From Chryseobacterium indologenes (GTDB lineage: Bacteria; Bacteroidota; Bacteroidia; Flavobacteriales; Weeksellaceae): a DNA stretch of 64,000 nucleotides. Within the stretch, counting starts at the first letter, position 1. Each line of letters opens with the position of its first letter. Location of the stretch: the NCBI GenBank assembly GCA_001013295.1, contig LAZY01000001.1, positions 62,001 to 126,000 on the forward strand, read 5' to 3'. This document shows, piece after piece, positions 6,797 to 14,818 of the stretch. A program made the translations under genes and the position numbers. Under the pieces are notes generated by a model that was given only the letters and a program-made list of their open reading frames with translations, searched no databases and was not told the DNA's origin.

Positions 6797-9039
6797 AATT
6801 TATAATACACCCCTACTCTCACTCCAAAAGGACTTCCCGGAGTATACGTAAGATCTGTAACAGGTTCTGTTTCTCCTCTCAATTGGGTTTCTGTAGCAAA
6901 CTGGGCCTCATTCCATTTTACATTGAAAAGATTATTCACCTGGATATTGGCTCCCCATTTCTGACGGTTGTAGGAAAGTACAAGATCATTTACAAAATAG
7001 GATTTTGTTCTGATGCTGTTGTCTTCTACAGCCGGTCTTGCTCCCAAGTAACGATATTGAACTCCCAAAGAGAATCCATGAAGGAAATCCCAGTTTACAG
7101 ATCCGGTACTGGTGACTACCGGTGCCAGCGGCACGTAATCCTGACCTTTTTCTTCTTCCGTAAATCTGGCGTGTGAATAGTTGATGTCTGCATTCAGATA
7201 GAAGTTTTCCAATGGCTGGAAACGGATTCCAAGGTCTGCCCCGAAACGTCTTGATTTCCCGGAAGGCTCCACTACAGCGTCATCTCCTACATATACAAAT
7301 TCCTGCTGCAGATCCATATACCATATAGTTGGGGTAATAATCAAAGATTTGAATGGGTGTAATCTCACTCCAAAATCGGCACCGATAGAATAAGGAAGAG
7401 TATTTTCATTTTTATTAGTTACCACTACCCTCATATCATTGGAATGGAATCCCATCCCTGTTTTCAGAAACCACATCACATTATCATTCTGGGCATAGGA
7501 GAAGTTCAGTTTAGGACTCACTCTTGTCGCTTCTTTGGATTGTCCGGAAGGCAACTGCTCGGGGTCCAGCAGATTATGCATATTGAAAATAAAGTGATCA
7601 ACCCTTACGGCAGGATTAATGGTCCATTTTCCTGTTTTCCAGACTAAACCTGAGTAAGCATGAAGATTGGTTTCTGTACCATTTACATCAGACATTCTAT
7701 TAATCAGTAAGTCCCTGTGGTAAACGTGGTTCAGCTGCAATGTATTAATATCATCATTTCTTAAACCTATTCCTGAAATCCAGTTCAATGAGCTGTTAGG
7801 AAGAGCGAAACTCTTGGTATATTTTACTTCGGCTCCGTAAATATTTCTTCCGTCAGTCTGCTGTATTTCATCTCCATTGTCTTTATCTTTTAAATAAAAG
7901 GTAAAATCAGAATACAGGTTGAAGTTATATTTTGAATAAAAAGCCATTGCATCAATCTGCTCAGATGAAGAAATGATATGCTTGAAGTTCATCTGGAGAT
8001 TGGTTCTTGAAGTCTTTCCGCCTTCGGTAGGATCTATGCTTCCCCATCTGCCGATGATTCCTTCATCTACCGCACGTTCCGGGATCTGCCCGGAAGCATT
8101 CCATGAAGAGTTGAATGTTGAGAACTGGATATTGAAGTAATCATTATCGGTAAGCCACTGGTTATATTTCCCGAAAATATTCACTCTGTTGAAGTTCTGC
8201 TTTACATCAAAAGGTCCGTCGGTATAATTGTATTCTGCCGCAAAATAAGCATTTCTTCTGCCCAGATCATCATGAAGGATATTGAACATTCCCAATATTC
8301 TTTTTGAGTTGAAAGAACCTCCTTCCAGTTTGATCATGCTATTTTTCAACCCATTATAGGTTTGAAAATCGACATAGCCTGCGGTATTGAAATCTCCGCG
8401 GTCCATATAATATGCCCCTTTTCCGAAGTCGATATTATTTACGGTTTCAGGAATCACGAAGTGAAGGTCAGAATAGCCCTGCCCATGAGCGTGAGAAACA
8501 ATATTCACAGGCATTCCGTCTACATTGACGCTTACATCTGTTCCGTGATCAGCATCAAATCCTCTTAAAAAAAGCTGTTCGGCTTTTCCTCCTCCGGCAT
8601 GCTGTGCAATAAATAAGCCCGGAACTTTTCTCAACAGATCCTGTGCTGAGTTTACCGGAAATTTATTCAGATCAACTTTAGTAATCGCTGACAAGAATGC
8701 ACTGTGATTGATCGCTACTTCAGAAATCTGAAAAGGTTTATGCTGTAAGAAAATAACTTTGTTCTTATCTTCTTCATTGGTCACTACCCATTTTACCTCA
8801 TCATATCCCTGGCGGCTGATCACCAGTGTATCGGGAAGAGATTTTACAGGAATGGCAAAATTACCATCTGTTCCTGTATGGGTATGGCTGTTTCCGTGGT
8901 CGTATTTTACCAGTACATCAGCAATAGGAAATTTATCATCAGCATCTTTGATCTGCAACTGCTTTTCTGCTTCCTGTGCCATCATTTTTCCGCTAAAAGC
9001 CATGACGAGAAACACAGCTGCTATTTTAGTTATTTTCAT
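6793..9039 (-). CDS. TonB-dependent receptor, possible nickel or urea-linked
   Basis: A 748-residue outer-membrane receptor that takes up a ligand using TonB energy. In order: signal peptide (residues 1-21, ending MMAQ), a carboxypeptidase-like regulatory domain (~25-100), a plug domain (~110-230, LNKFPVNSAQDLLRKVPGL and LRGFDADHG), and a beta-barrel ending in aromatic YYKF. The plug is unusually His-rich (NIVSHAHGQGYSDLHF, also HGNSHTHTG in the N-domain), which fits metal handling. It is the last gene of the urease/permease block, so nickel is the natural guess. This is context inference; the ligand cannot be read from sequence. Confidence 0.85.
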   Translation of the reverse strand: MKITKIAAVFLVMAFSGKMMAQEAEKQLQIKDADDKFPIADVLVKYDHGNSHTHTGTDGNFAIPVKSLPDTLVISRQGYDEVKWVVTNEEDKNKVIFLQHKPFQISEVAINHSAFLSAITKVDLNKFPVNSAQDLLRKVPGLFIAQHAGGGKAEQLFLRGFDADHGTDVSVNVDGMPVNIVSHAHGQGYSDLHFVIPETVNNIDFGKGAYYMDRGDFNTAGYVDFQTYNGLKNSMIKLEGGSFNSKRILGMFNILHDDLGRRNAYFAAEYNYTDGPFDVKQNFNRVNIFGKYNQWLTDNDYFNIQFSTFNSSWNASGQIPERAVDEGIIGRWGSIDPTEGGKTSRTNLQMNFKHIISSSEQIDAMAFYSKYNFNLYSDFTFYLKDKDNGDEIQQTDGRNIYGAEVKYTKSFALPNSSLNWISGIGLRNDDINTLQLNHVYHRDLLINRMSDVNGTETNLHAYSGLVWKTGKWTINPAVRVDHFIFNMHNLLDPEQLPSGQSKEATRVSPKLNFSYAQNDNVMWFLKTGMGFHSNDMRVVVTNKNENTLPYSIGADFGVRLHPFKSLIITPTIWYMDLQQEFVYVGDDAVVEPSGKSRRFGADLGIRFQPLENFYLNADINYSHARFTEEEKGQDYVPLAPVVTSTGSVNWDFLHGFSLGVQYRYLGARPAVEDNSIRTKSYFVNDLVLSYNRQKWGANIQVNNLFNVKWNEAQFATETQLRGETEPVTDLTYTPGSPFGVRVGVYYKF

Positions 9040-9060
9040 TTTTTGTTTTGTTAAATTAGA

Positions 9061-9281
9061 AATCAGAGGAGAGAGAGAGAAAAGAAAAAAGAGAATAGAC
9101 GAAGAGATGAGAGACCGTGAATATTTTAATCTTAAATGTCAAGTGTCAATTTTGCTTCGCAAATGAATGGTGAATTGTTGGCCAGCAGTGAAAGGACAAC
9201 AACCTTAAACTTTAAACCCTGAACTTTAAACATTCCTACTCATTCTAAAACCCTCAGACTCTATAACCCTCAAACCTAAGT
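9061..9281. repeat. Compound repeat block A (upstream of TonB receptor)
   Basis: In order: a purine-rich stretch with AATAGACGAAGAGATGAGAG, the TTGCTTCGCAA-centred repeat (9145-9176), then AACTTTAAACATTCC and AACCCTCAAAC phrases. The same elements in the same order occur in block B at 10196-10418, on the other side of the urea transporter gene. Confidence 0.75.
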
Positions 9282-10169
9282 TTACGCTTTTATTTTAAGA
9301 AATATTTTTTGAATTAAAAGGGTAATCCATGTTCCGGCTACAAACGGGAAAGTAAATACCCCACCTACCACATCCAGACAATGGTTATCGATCAGAAGAT
9401 CATCGATTGCGATGGTTATAAGAACTGCAATAAGTACCCATAAACCATCTGTTTTTTTAACTCCTGAGAATACAATGGCCGAAAGCACAGCATTGAATCC
9501 GAACAGTCCCATATGAATTTCCTTTACCGGTTCTCCATTCCATTGGGATAATCCAGCTCCGAGAATAGAGGCTGCTAGTCCATATAAAGCAGCAACGGGT
9601 GAACTGATAAAAACGGCAAGAAAAAAAATTATTCCTGAAAGTACCCCTCCCTGAAAGATTACTTCACCAAAACCGTTGGTACAGGTCAGTAAATCATCAT
9701 ATTTTGTAGGAATTACCTCTGCACTCAACATAGCTGAGGGCGGAATATGGGTAAAATGATGCAGGGCAAATACCAGTATCCATGTAATCACAATGAAAGG
9801 AAAAGTGAAAACCGGAATCTTTTTCTGGATAAAAAAATGCTGGATAACAGCAGCCAAAGCACCACCTAAAATGATAAGAATCCAAATCAGGACGGTAGTA
9901 TCGAATAAAAAGGCCAATGCTACTCCTACAAGCGCTGCACTGAAACCATATAATCCGGCATTGATCTGAGATTTGTCGTATTTCAGCGTCATAGCGGTAA
10001 AGGTTCCGGCCGCTGTTGAAAGCAATACAGCAACTCCACACTGCCAGCTTCCCATAAAGATTCCTATCAGAAACAGAAGGCCGGTCCATCTGTTTTCCTG
10101 AAGCATGATCTGCCCGATTCCTTTTAGAATGTTGTCTAAAAAAGGGAGTTTTTCAAAAAATTCGTCCAT
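9282..10169 (-). CDS. Urea transporter (UT/Yut family)
   Basis: A 295-residue inner-membrane channel-type urea transporter with about ten hydrophobic segments and an internal two-fold repeat. Family features include the LPFLDNILKGIGQIMLQEN start, the Gly-rich GLYGFSAALVGVAL segment and its partner GLFGFNAVLSAIVF, and ERWTG-like NRWTGLLFLIG. The frame is open to 10271, but the ATG at 10169 (MDEFFEKLP) is the family-like start. It lies between two related repeat blocks in the urease gene region and is expected to feed urea to urease. Confidence 0.88.
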   Translation of the reverse strand: MDEFFEKLPFLDNILKGIGQIMLQENRWTGLLFLIGIFMGSWQCGVAVLLSTAAGTFTAMTLKYDKSQINAGLYGFSAALVGVALAFLFDTTVLIWILIILGGALAAVIQHFFIQKKIPVFTFPFIVITWILVFALHHFTHIPPSAMLSAEVIPTKYDDLLTCTNGFGEVIFQGGVLSGIIFFLAVFISSPVAALYGLAASILGAGLSQWNGEPVKEIHMGLFGFNAVLSAIVFSGVKKTDGLWVLIAVLITIAIDDLLIDNHCLDVVGGVFTFPFVAGTWITLLIQKIFLKIKA

Positions 10170-10195
10170 AGTTTTTTTAATTGTATTATTGATTG

Positions 10196-10418
10196 TAGAG
10201 ATTAGATAAGAGACGTGTAGATGAGAGATAATAGACGAAGAGATGAGAGACATTGTAGACTTAAAGATCAATGATCAATTTTGCTTCGCAAGTGAATGGT
10301 GAAGGTAGAATTCTTAATGATCAGTGAAAGAATAACCACTTCAAACCTTAAACCTTAAACCTTGAACTTTAAACATTCCCACTCCCAAACTCTTCAACCC
10401 TCAAACTCCGCCCCCTGC
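10196..10418. repeat. Compound repeat block B (upstream of urea transporter)
   Basis: It matches block A (9061-9281) in order and in several exact words: AATAGACGAAGAGATGAGAG, TCAATTTTGCTTCGCAA, GAATGGTGAA, GAACTTTAAACATTCC and AACCCTCAAAC. The two blocks are in direct orientation about 1.1 kb apart. Confidence 0.75.
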
Positions 10419-11120
10419 TTACCACCCCAGAAAGACCATTCCTATTCCGCAGACTGTCACCACAGCACCGCTTACCACTCCCATGTATCTTTCCAGTTTA
10501 TCAGTATTGAATAATGTTGAGTAGCCATAGCGCCCCAAAAGAACCATTCCAAGCATCGTTAAAACAGTAGTCGCAGTGAATGAAGTCACCAGAACAGCAA
10601 TCTCAGACATAGAATGTTTTACTCCTGAATAGAATAATAAAGGAATCAGAGGTTCACTTGGTCCCATTACAAAGATCATAAAAAGTACAAGCGGGGTCAC
10701 TTTTATTCTTTTCTGAGGCATTACCATTTCGCTATGGTTATGTTCATAAACATACACATCATCTCCCATGACATCGAAATGTTTATGGGGTTTATTCCTG
10801 ATCGCCTGGATCAAGCCATACACAAGATAAACACCTCCAAAAATCAGCAATGCCCATCCTGAGAAATTTCCTCTGATGTCCTGAAACCAGGAAATTTTGT
10901 TCAGTTGCCATCCCAAAAACACCCCTATAAAGCCTAAAATCAGGGAGCTCAATACGTGCCCTAATCCACAGACAACAGTAAGCACTGCAGTTTTCATCCC
11001 GCTCCATTTCTTGGACTTTGAGATCACAATAAATGGCAGATAATGATCCGGCCCTGAGGCTGTATGTATAAAACTTATTGATATGGCACTCAGAAGCAGT
11101 GCCCAAACTGTACTATCCAT
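10419..11120 (-). CDS. UreH/NiCoT-like nickel permease
   Basis: A 233-residue inner-membrane protein with about six hydrophobic segments. The first helix has HTASGPDHYLPF, the His/Asp motif of NiCoT/UreH/RcnA-type permeases that bind Ni or Co, and a His/Asp-rich cytoplasmic loop follows (KPHKHFDVMGDD, YEHNHSE). It lies 130 nt downstream of ureD in the same orientation, so nickel supply for urease is the likely job. The metal and direction of transport are inferred from context. Confidence 0.82.
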   Translation of the reverse strand: MDSTVWALLLSAISISFIHTASGPDHYLPFIVISKSKKWSGMKTAVLTVVCGLGHVLSSLILGFIGVFLGWQLNKISWFQDIRGNFSGWALLIFGGVYLVYGLIQAIRNKPHKHFDVMGDDVYVYEHNHSEMVMPQKRIKVTPLVLFMIFVMGPSEPLIPLLFYSGVKHSMSEIAVLVTSFTATTVLTMLGMVLLGRYGYSTLFNTDKLERYMGVVSGAVVTVCGIGMVFLGW

Positions 11121-11150
11121 TTTCTATTTATGTATTGTTGTTCTATATTA

Positions 11151-11247
11151 AGTTTTGGCTAAAGCCAATAGAAGCCTATTTTTTGGTATTGCGGGCTAAA
11201 GCCCGCTTCCATTCTACTGAATATTATTTCTCAGCCTTGTCAAGGCT
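11151..11247. repeat. GGCTAAAGCC-family repeat, copy 1
   Basis: Three successive palindromes: TTTTGGCTAAAGCCAAT (11153-11169), GCGGGCTAAAGCCCGC (11191-11206) and AGCCTTGTCAAGGCT (11233-11247). The first two recur with the same spacing at 36304-36360. The element lies between ureD and the nickel-permease gene and could fold into hairpins in the operon transcript. Confidence 0.85.
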
Positions 11248-11250
11248 GGG

Positions 11251-12039
11251 CTATTCCAATGACCAAAGGATTTCCTGAATATACAGGAAGAAGTTGTACA
11301 TCATTTCTCCACCATGTCCCAATGCTCTTACTACAAATCCATTATCCTCCACCGCTGAAACTCCTACTTCCATTTCCTCGTGATGCTGTGCTGCTGCTTC
11401 AACAATTTCTTCGATCAATCCCAGTTTATCTACATTTTCTTTTGTGCTGTAGAAGATCAGGGTTCCCTGATGTGTATATTGTTCCAGATTACCAATACTG
11501 CTGATTGGGATCATATCCGGCTGAATCACCACATTATCTTTTACCACCAATTTATTGTTATGGTAAATCTCCATCAGATTCTGAAAACGTTTCAGCTTAA
11601 AAACCTCTCCATAATGTTTTCTTCCACAGGTGATGATCTCACTGATGATGATCTGGCTGTCTTTCCCGATATGAATATTGGCTTTACTTTTAAAATTCGA
11701 ATCTTCATGAGGAACAATAGGATGCGGAACATACGCAAAAGAGGTTTCATCTTCCATGGTCACATTAAGCTCCTGAAGTGCCTTGTCTTTCATATTGAAA
11801 AGCCTTTGGTACGACTGTGACTGCAACTGAAGGGAAGCTCCTTTTTCAAGGGCAACCTCCAGATGATAATGGTCTCCATCCAGAATTCCCGGAGAGGAGC
11901 TCATCACCATCTGATAAAGTTTCTTATCACTTTTTCTCTGCCCTACAGATACTACTCTGAAAGGCAATGAAACATAAAGATCCTTTACATATGATTCTCC
12001 TCCCTTGAATCCTGCAATTATATTTAAACGGCTATCCAT
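11251..12039 (-). CDS. ureD: Urease accessory protein UreD
   Basis: A 262-residue cytosolic scaffold that binds apo-urease and, with UreF and UreG, forms the complex that delivers carbonate-bridged nickel to the active site. Family signs are MVMSSSPGILDGDHYHLEV, a region around SQSYQRLF and IVPHEDSNFKSKANI, and TCGRKHYGEVFKLKRF. It starts directly at the ureG stop (adjacent, no gap), showing translational coupling. Its stop lies at the edge of a palindromic repeat. Confidence 0.93.
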   Translation of the reverse strand: MDSRLNIIAGFKGGESYVKDLYVSLPFRVVSVGQRKSDKKLYQMVMSSSPGILDGDHYHLEVALEKGASLQLQSQSYQRLFNMKDKALQELNVTMEDETSFAYVPHPIVPHEDSNFKSKANIHIGKDSQIIISEIITCGRKHYGEVFKLKRFQNLMEIYHNNKLVVKDNVVIQPDMIPISSIGNLEQYTHQGTLIFYSTKENVDKLGLIEEIVEAAAQHHEEMEVGVSAVEDNGFVVRALGHGGEMMYNFFLYIQEILWSLE

Positions 12040-12678
12040 CTATCTTACTAAGTTCGGTTCTTCAATTTCTTCTAAAAGAGCGTATTTTTTGATCCATCCG
12101 ATCACTTTATCAAGCCCTTCATCTGTTTTAAGATTGGTGAAAACAAAAGGATTTCCTTTTCTCATTCTTCTGGCATCATTTTCCATCACTTCAAGGCTGG
12201 CTCCTACGTAAGGGGCAAGGTCAATTTTGTTGATGATCAATAGGTCTGATCGTGTAATACCAGGACCACCTTTTCTCGGAATCTTCTCTCCTTCTGCAAC
12301 GTCAATAATGAAGATCGTAACGTCTGCAAGGTCCGGACTGAACGTCGCTGAAAGGTTATCACCACCACTTTCGATAAGTACCAGCTCAATTTCCGGGAAA
12401 CGTGCAGCCAGCTCATCTACTGCTTCAAGGTTCATACTTGCATCTTCACGGATGGCAGTGTGAGGGCAACCTCCTGTTTCTACTCCGATAATTCTGTCAT
12501 GAGGAAGAAGACTGTTTTTAGCCATAAATTCAGCATCTTCTTTGGTATAAATATCATTGGTAATTACTCCAAGGTCGTAAGTCCCGAATAATTTTCTGCT
12601 TAAACGTTCCAGTAATGCAGTTTTTCCTGAACCTACAGGTCCTGCTACTCCTACTTTTATATATTTTCTGTTTTCCAT
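12040..12678 (-). CDS. ureG: Urease accessory GTPase UreG
   Basis: A 212-residue SIMIBI GTPase that couples GTP hydrolysis to nickel insertion. Visible motifs are the P-loop GPVGSGKT (residues ~10-17), [12 protein letters not shown], the nickel-binding CPH motif ([15 protein letters not shown]), [13 protein letters not shown] and the base-recognition [10 protein letters not shown]. The length is normal. It abuts ureD, and an 81-nt gap separates it from ureF. Confidence 0.97.
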   Translation of the reverse strand: MENRKYIKVGVAGPVGSGKTALLERLSRKLFGTYDLGVITNDIYTKEDAEFMAKNSLLPHDRIIGVETGGCPHTAIREDASMNLEAVDELAARFPEIELVLIESGGDNLSATFSPDLADVTIFIIDVAEGEKIPRKGGPGITRSDLLIINKIDLAPYVGASLEVMENDARRMRKGNPFVFTNLKTDEGLDKVIGWIKKYALLEEIEEPNLVR

Positions 12679-12759
12679 TTTTTCTAAATTTTACGTTGTT
12701 TGTTTTTTAACACCAGTGGCGCTAAGATTTTTTATTGATTGTGAAGATTTTTAGAACTT

Positions 12760-13458
12760 CTACGACATATAAAGTCTTGAGTAAAGTCTTTCATGCTGCA
12801 TACATCTGATATCAAAGGCTGTATTACAAAGCCCCACCAGATCTCTGTCCAGTTCCATCGTTTCCCATACTGTTTTTTCCATTACCGGGTACAGAGAAAA
12901 AAGAATATCCTGCCCGTCAAGCTGTCCCAGCGGAACTAATTTCACGGCATTGGTAATCATTCCGGCAACAGAAGTATAATAGAATCCCAGCAATGCTTCG
13001 TATAAAGGAATTTTCATTAAATAAGCATAGACTCCGAACACAATACAGTAATGAGAATTGGCTTCTTTATTCTGAATCGCTTTCTCAAAGGCTTCCATGA
13101 GAGGAAAGCTTTCTCTTCTTTTAAAAATTTTTATCAGTCTGAGCCCCAGTTTCTGACTGGCCTGTCTGATTTCTTTAGGACATTTTATTGCATTACACTC
13201 ATTGTCAAGATCCAGAAGTGCCTGCAAATCTTCTTTTTCTGCTGCTTTATAAGCCAGTTTTGCAAAAGACCCGTCATTGAATTTAAGATTGTACTGGAGC
13301 ATATTCTGCACAAATTCCTTTGCTGTTTCTACATTATGTACAATCCTTTCCTGCACATAGGTTTCAAGCCCGTTGGAATGGGTATAGCCACCGATAGGCA
13401 GTGTAGGATCTGCAAGATGAAGCAGTCCTGACAAAAAATTGATGTTCATATTATTCAT
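12760..13458 (-). CDS. ureF: Urease accessory protein UreF
   Basis: A 232-residue all-helical protein that gates UreG activity in the urease activation complex. The N-terminal LADPTLPIGGYTHSNGLETY motif is the family hallmark; VPLGQLDGQDILFSL near residue 180 is also typical. The ATG at 13458 overlaps the ureE stop by 8 nt, indicating coupling. A second ATG three codons in is possible. Confidence 0.95.
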   Translation of the reverse strand: MNNMNINFLSGLLHLADPTLPIGGYTHSNGLETYVQERIVHNVETAKEFVQNMLQYNLKFNDGSFAKLAYKAAEKEDLQALLDLDNECNAIKCPKEIRQASQKLGLRLIKIFKRRESFPLMEAFEKAIQNKEANSHYCIVFGVYAYLMKIPLYEALLGFYYTSVAGMITNAVKLVPLGQLDGQDILFSLYPVMEKTVWETMELDRDLVGLCNTAFDIRCMQHERLYSRLYMS

Positions 13459-13960
13459 CTTTTGGAGCGGCCATTTTTAAGATTTTGGTAAAAATTGTTG
13501 AGCCCAGACTTCCATGTCCGTGGGGCTCTACATTCGATTTAAGGAGATTCAGCAGTTTTGCGGATTGTTTCTCCGGTTTGAAACCGCTTGCTTCCAGCCA
13601 TCTGAACATAGGCATTTCAAAAGGAAGCAATACTTTATCATCCTGGATGAAAAGCGGAATATGCTTGTTTCCGATTTCGTAACATACCGTTCCCATTTCC
13701 AACAGGGAGCCGGGAGCCATTACAATCGCATCTGTTTCCAAAATGTTTACTGCGATTACTTTTTCTGCATCCTCAAAAAGAATATCTCCTTCACGCAAAC
13801 GTTGTCCTTCTCTCAGGAATTTGATCGCCAGATCTACTCCCTGTCTGGTTTTTTTGCGTTGGATTCTTTTGGTGGTTTCAAACCATTCCAGATCCAGATA
13901 ATCTATGGTTTTTACCGTAGGATTTTCGGTGAGATTGCCTAAGGTCTGATTAATTATCAT
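13451..13960 (-). CDS. ureE: Urease accessory nickel chaperone UreE
   Basis: A metallochaperone of about 169 residues that hands nickel to UreG. It has the N-terminal peptide-binding domain (DYLDLEWFETTKRIQRKKT, LREGDILFED) and the C-terminal metal-binding domain (MCYEIGNKHIPLF-like GTVCYEIGNKHIPLF). It lacks the long His-rich tail of enterobacterial UreE, with only EPHGHG near the end. The ATG at 13960 (MIINQTLGNL) is preferred to the upstream ATG at 13987 because it overlaps the preceding barrel gene by only 11 nt. This overlap ties that barrel gene to the urease operon. Confidence 0.92.
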   Translation of the reverse strand: MIINQTLGNLTENPTVKTIDYLDLEWFETTKRIQRKKTRQGVDLAIKFLREGQRLREGDILFEDAEKVIAVNILETDAIVMAPGSLLEMGTVCYEIGNKHIPLFIQDDKVLLPFEMPMFRWLEASGFKPEKQSAKLLNLLKSNVEPHGHGSLGSTIFTKILKMAAPKDE

Positions 13961-14600
13961 CTTTAGCGGATTTTTTTCTGAAGTCAAAGTTTTTAGAAAT
14001 ACCTACCCCGAATGTGGAGCCACTAAGCCCTGCTACATAGCTCTTCGTCCATCCTTCTTCTTTGGTTTTGGTCTGAAGCATTGAAAGTTCTGCAAATTTG
14101 AATTTCAAGGCCCAGCCTCCGCCTAATAATATCCCGATCAAAGGATAGGCACGAAGACGGAATCCGTTAAAATTCTGCATCGCATCAGCTGTTGCCGATT
14201 GCTGCTGTCCCCAAACATAGTGAGCATCTACCTGCCCTATCAATACAAAATATTTCCCAAGCATTACAGAAGGGCTGTACCAGATTCCCGCTTCATTTTG
14301 TTTGTAAACAACATTATGATTGACCGTATTTTGAGAGTACGCATAATTCACCCCGATCAAATCATTATTATTGATGAAGTATCCTACTCCAAGCGGCGCA
14401 CTTGAAACCGTACTGCTGCTGTTGGTAGGCGTAGTAACCTTTGAATAATCCAGCGAACCATACATCATGAATTGTCCTTTGGGTCCATCTTCATCACTCT
14501 TTATTCTGTGACCTCCCAGAAACTGAGCACTTAGATTTCCTGAAAGGACAGACATCCCGGCCAGTGCAAGAGAAAAAACTGTTTTATTTAAATATTTCAT
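13950..14600 (-). CDS. Small outer-membrane beta-barrel protein in urease cluster
   Basis: A 216-residue protein with a signal peptide (residues 1-25, ending NLSAQ). The rest alternates polar and hydrophobic residues with many Tyr/Gly, as in an eight-strand-type barrel, and ends FGVGISKNFDF, like a C-terminal strand. I do not recognise a named family. It lies between ureC and ureE, reads in the same direction and overlaps the ureE start by 11 nt, so it appears to be a stable member of this urease operon. A possible role is outer-membrane passage or sensing linked to urea or nickel; this is only inference. Confidence 0.8.
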   Translation of the reverse strand: MKYLNKTVFSLALAGMSVLSGNLSAQFLGGHRIKSDEDGPKGQFMMYGSLDYSKVTTPTNSSSTVSSAPLGVGYFINNNDLIGVNYAYSQNTVNHNVVYKQNEAGIWYSPSVMLGKYFVLIGQVDAHYVWGQQQSATADAMQNFNGFRLRAYPLIGILLGGGWALKFKFAELSMLQTKTKEEGWTKSYVAGLSGSTFGVGISKNFDFRKKSAKDDN

Positions 14601-14659
14601 TTTTAAACTTAGTTCTATAGTTGTTTTAAAATTCTAACAGATCGACTTTGAGTAAAGAG

Positions 14660-14803
14660 AGTGTCTGAAAATGTCATTCTGACGAAGGAAGAATCTCTTT
14701 GATAATCCCATGGAGATTCTTCACTACATTTCAGAACTTCGTTCGCATACCTTCAGTCTGTGTTCAGAATGACAAAACCAAATAATTTTAGTTTTCAGAC
14801 ACT
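14660..14803. repeat. 144-bp nested inverted repeat (MITE-like)
   Basis: Outer arms AGTGTCTGAAAA (14660-14671) and complement (14792-14803), middle arms TGTCATTCTGA (14672-14682) and complement (14764-14774), and an inner hairpin GAAGAATCTC (14688-14697) with complement (14713-14722) are all perfect. The element fills the gap between ureC and the barrel gene and has no coding capacity. I see no clear target-site duplication. Confidence 0.85.
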
Positions 14804-14818
14804 TCTTTAAAGCTTATC

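Noticed and set aside
14660..14803. Riboswitch or structured RNA in the urease operon
   Set aside because: The nested perfect arms and lack of a conserved aptamer-like core fit a repeat element better than a regulatory RNA.
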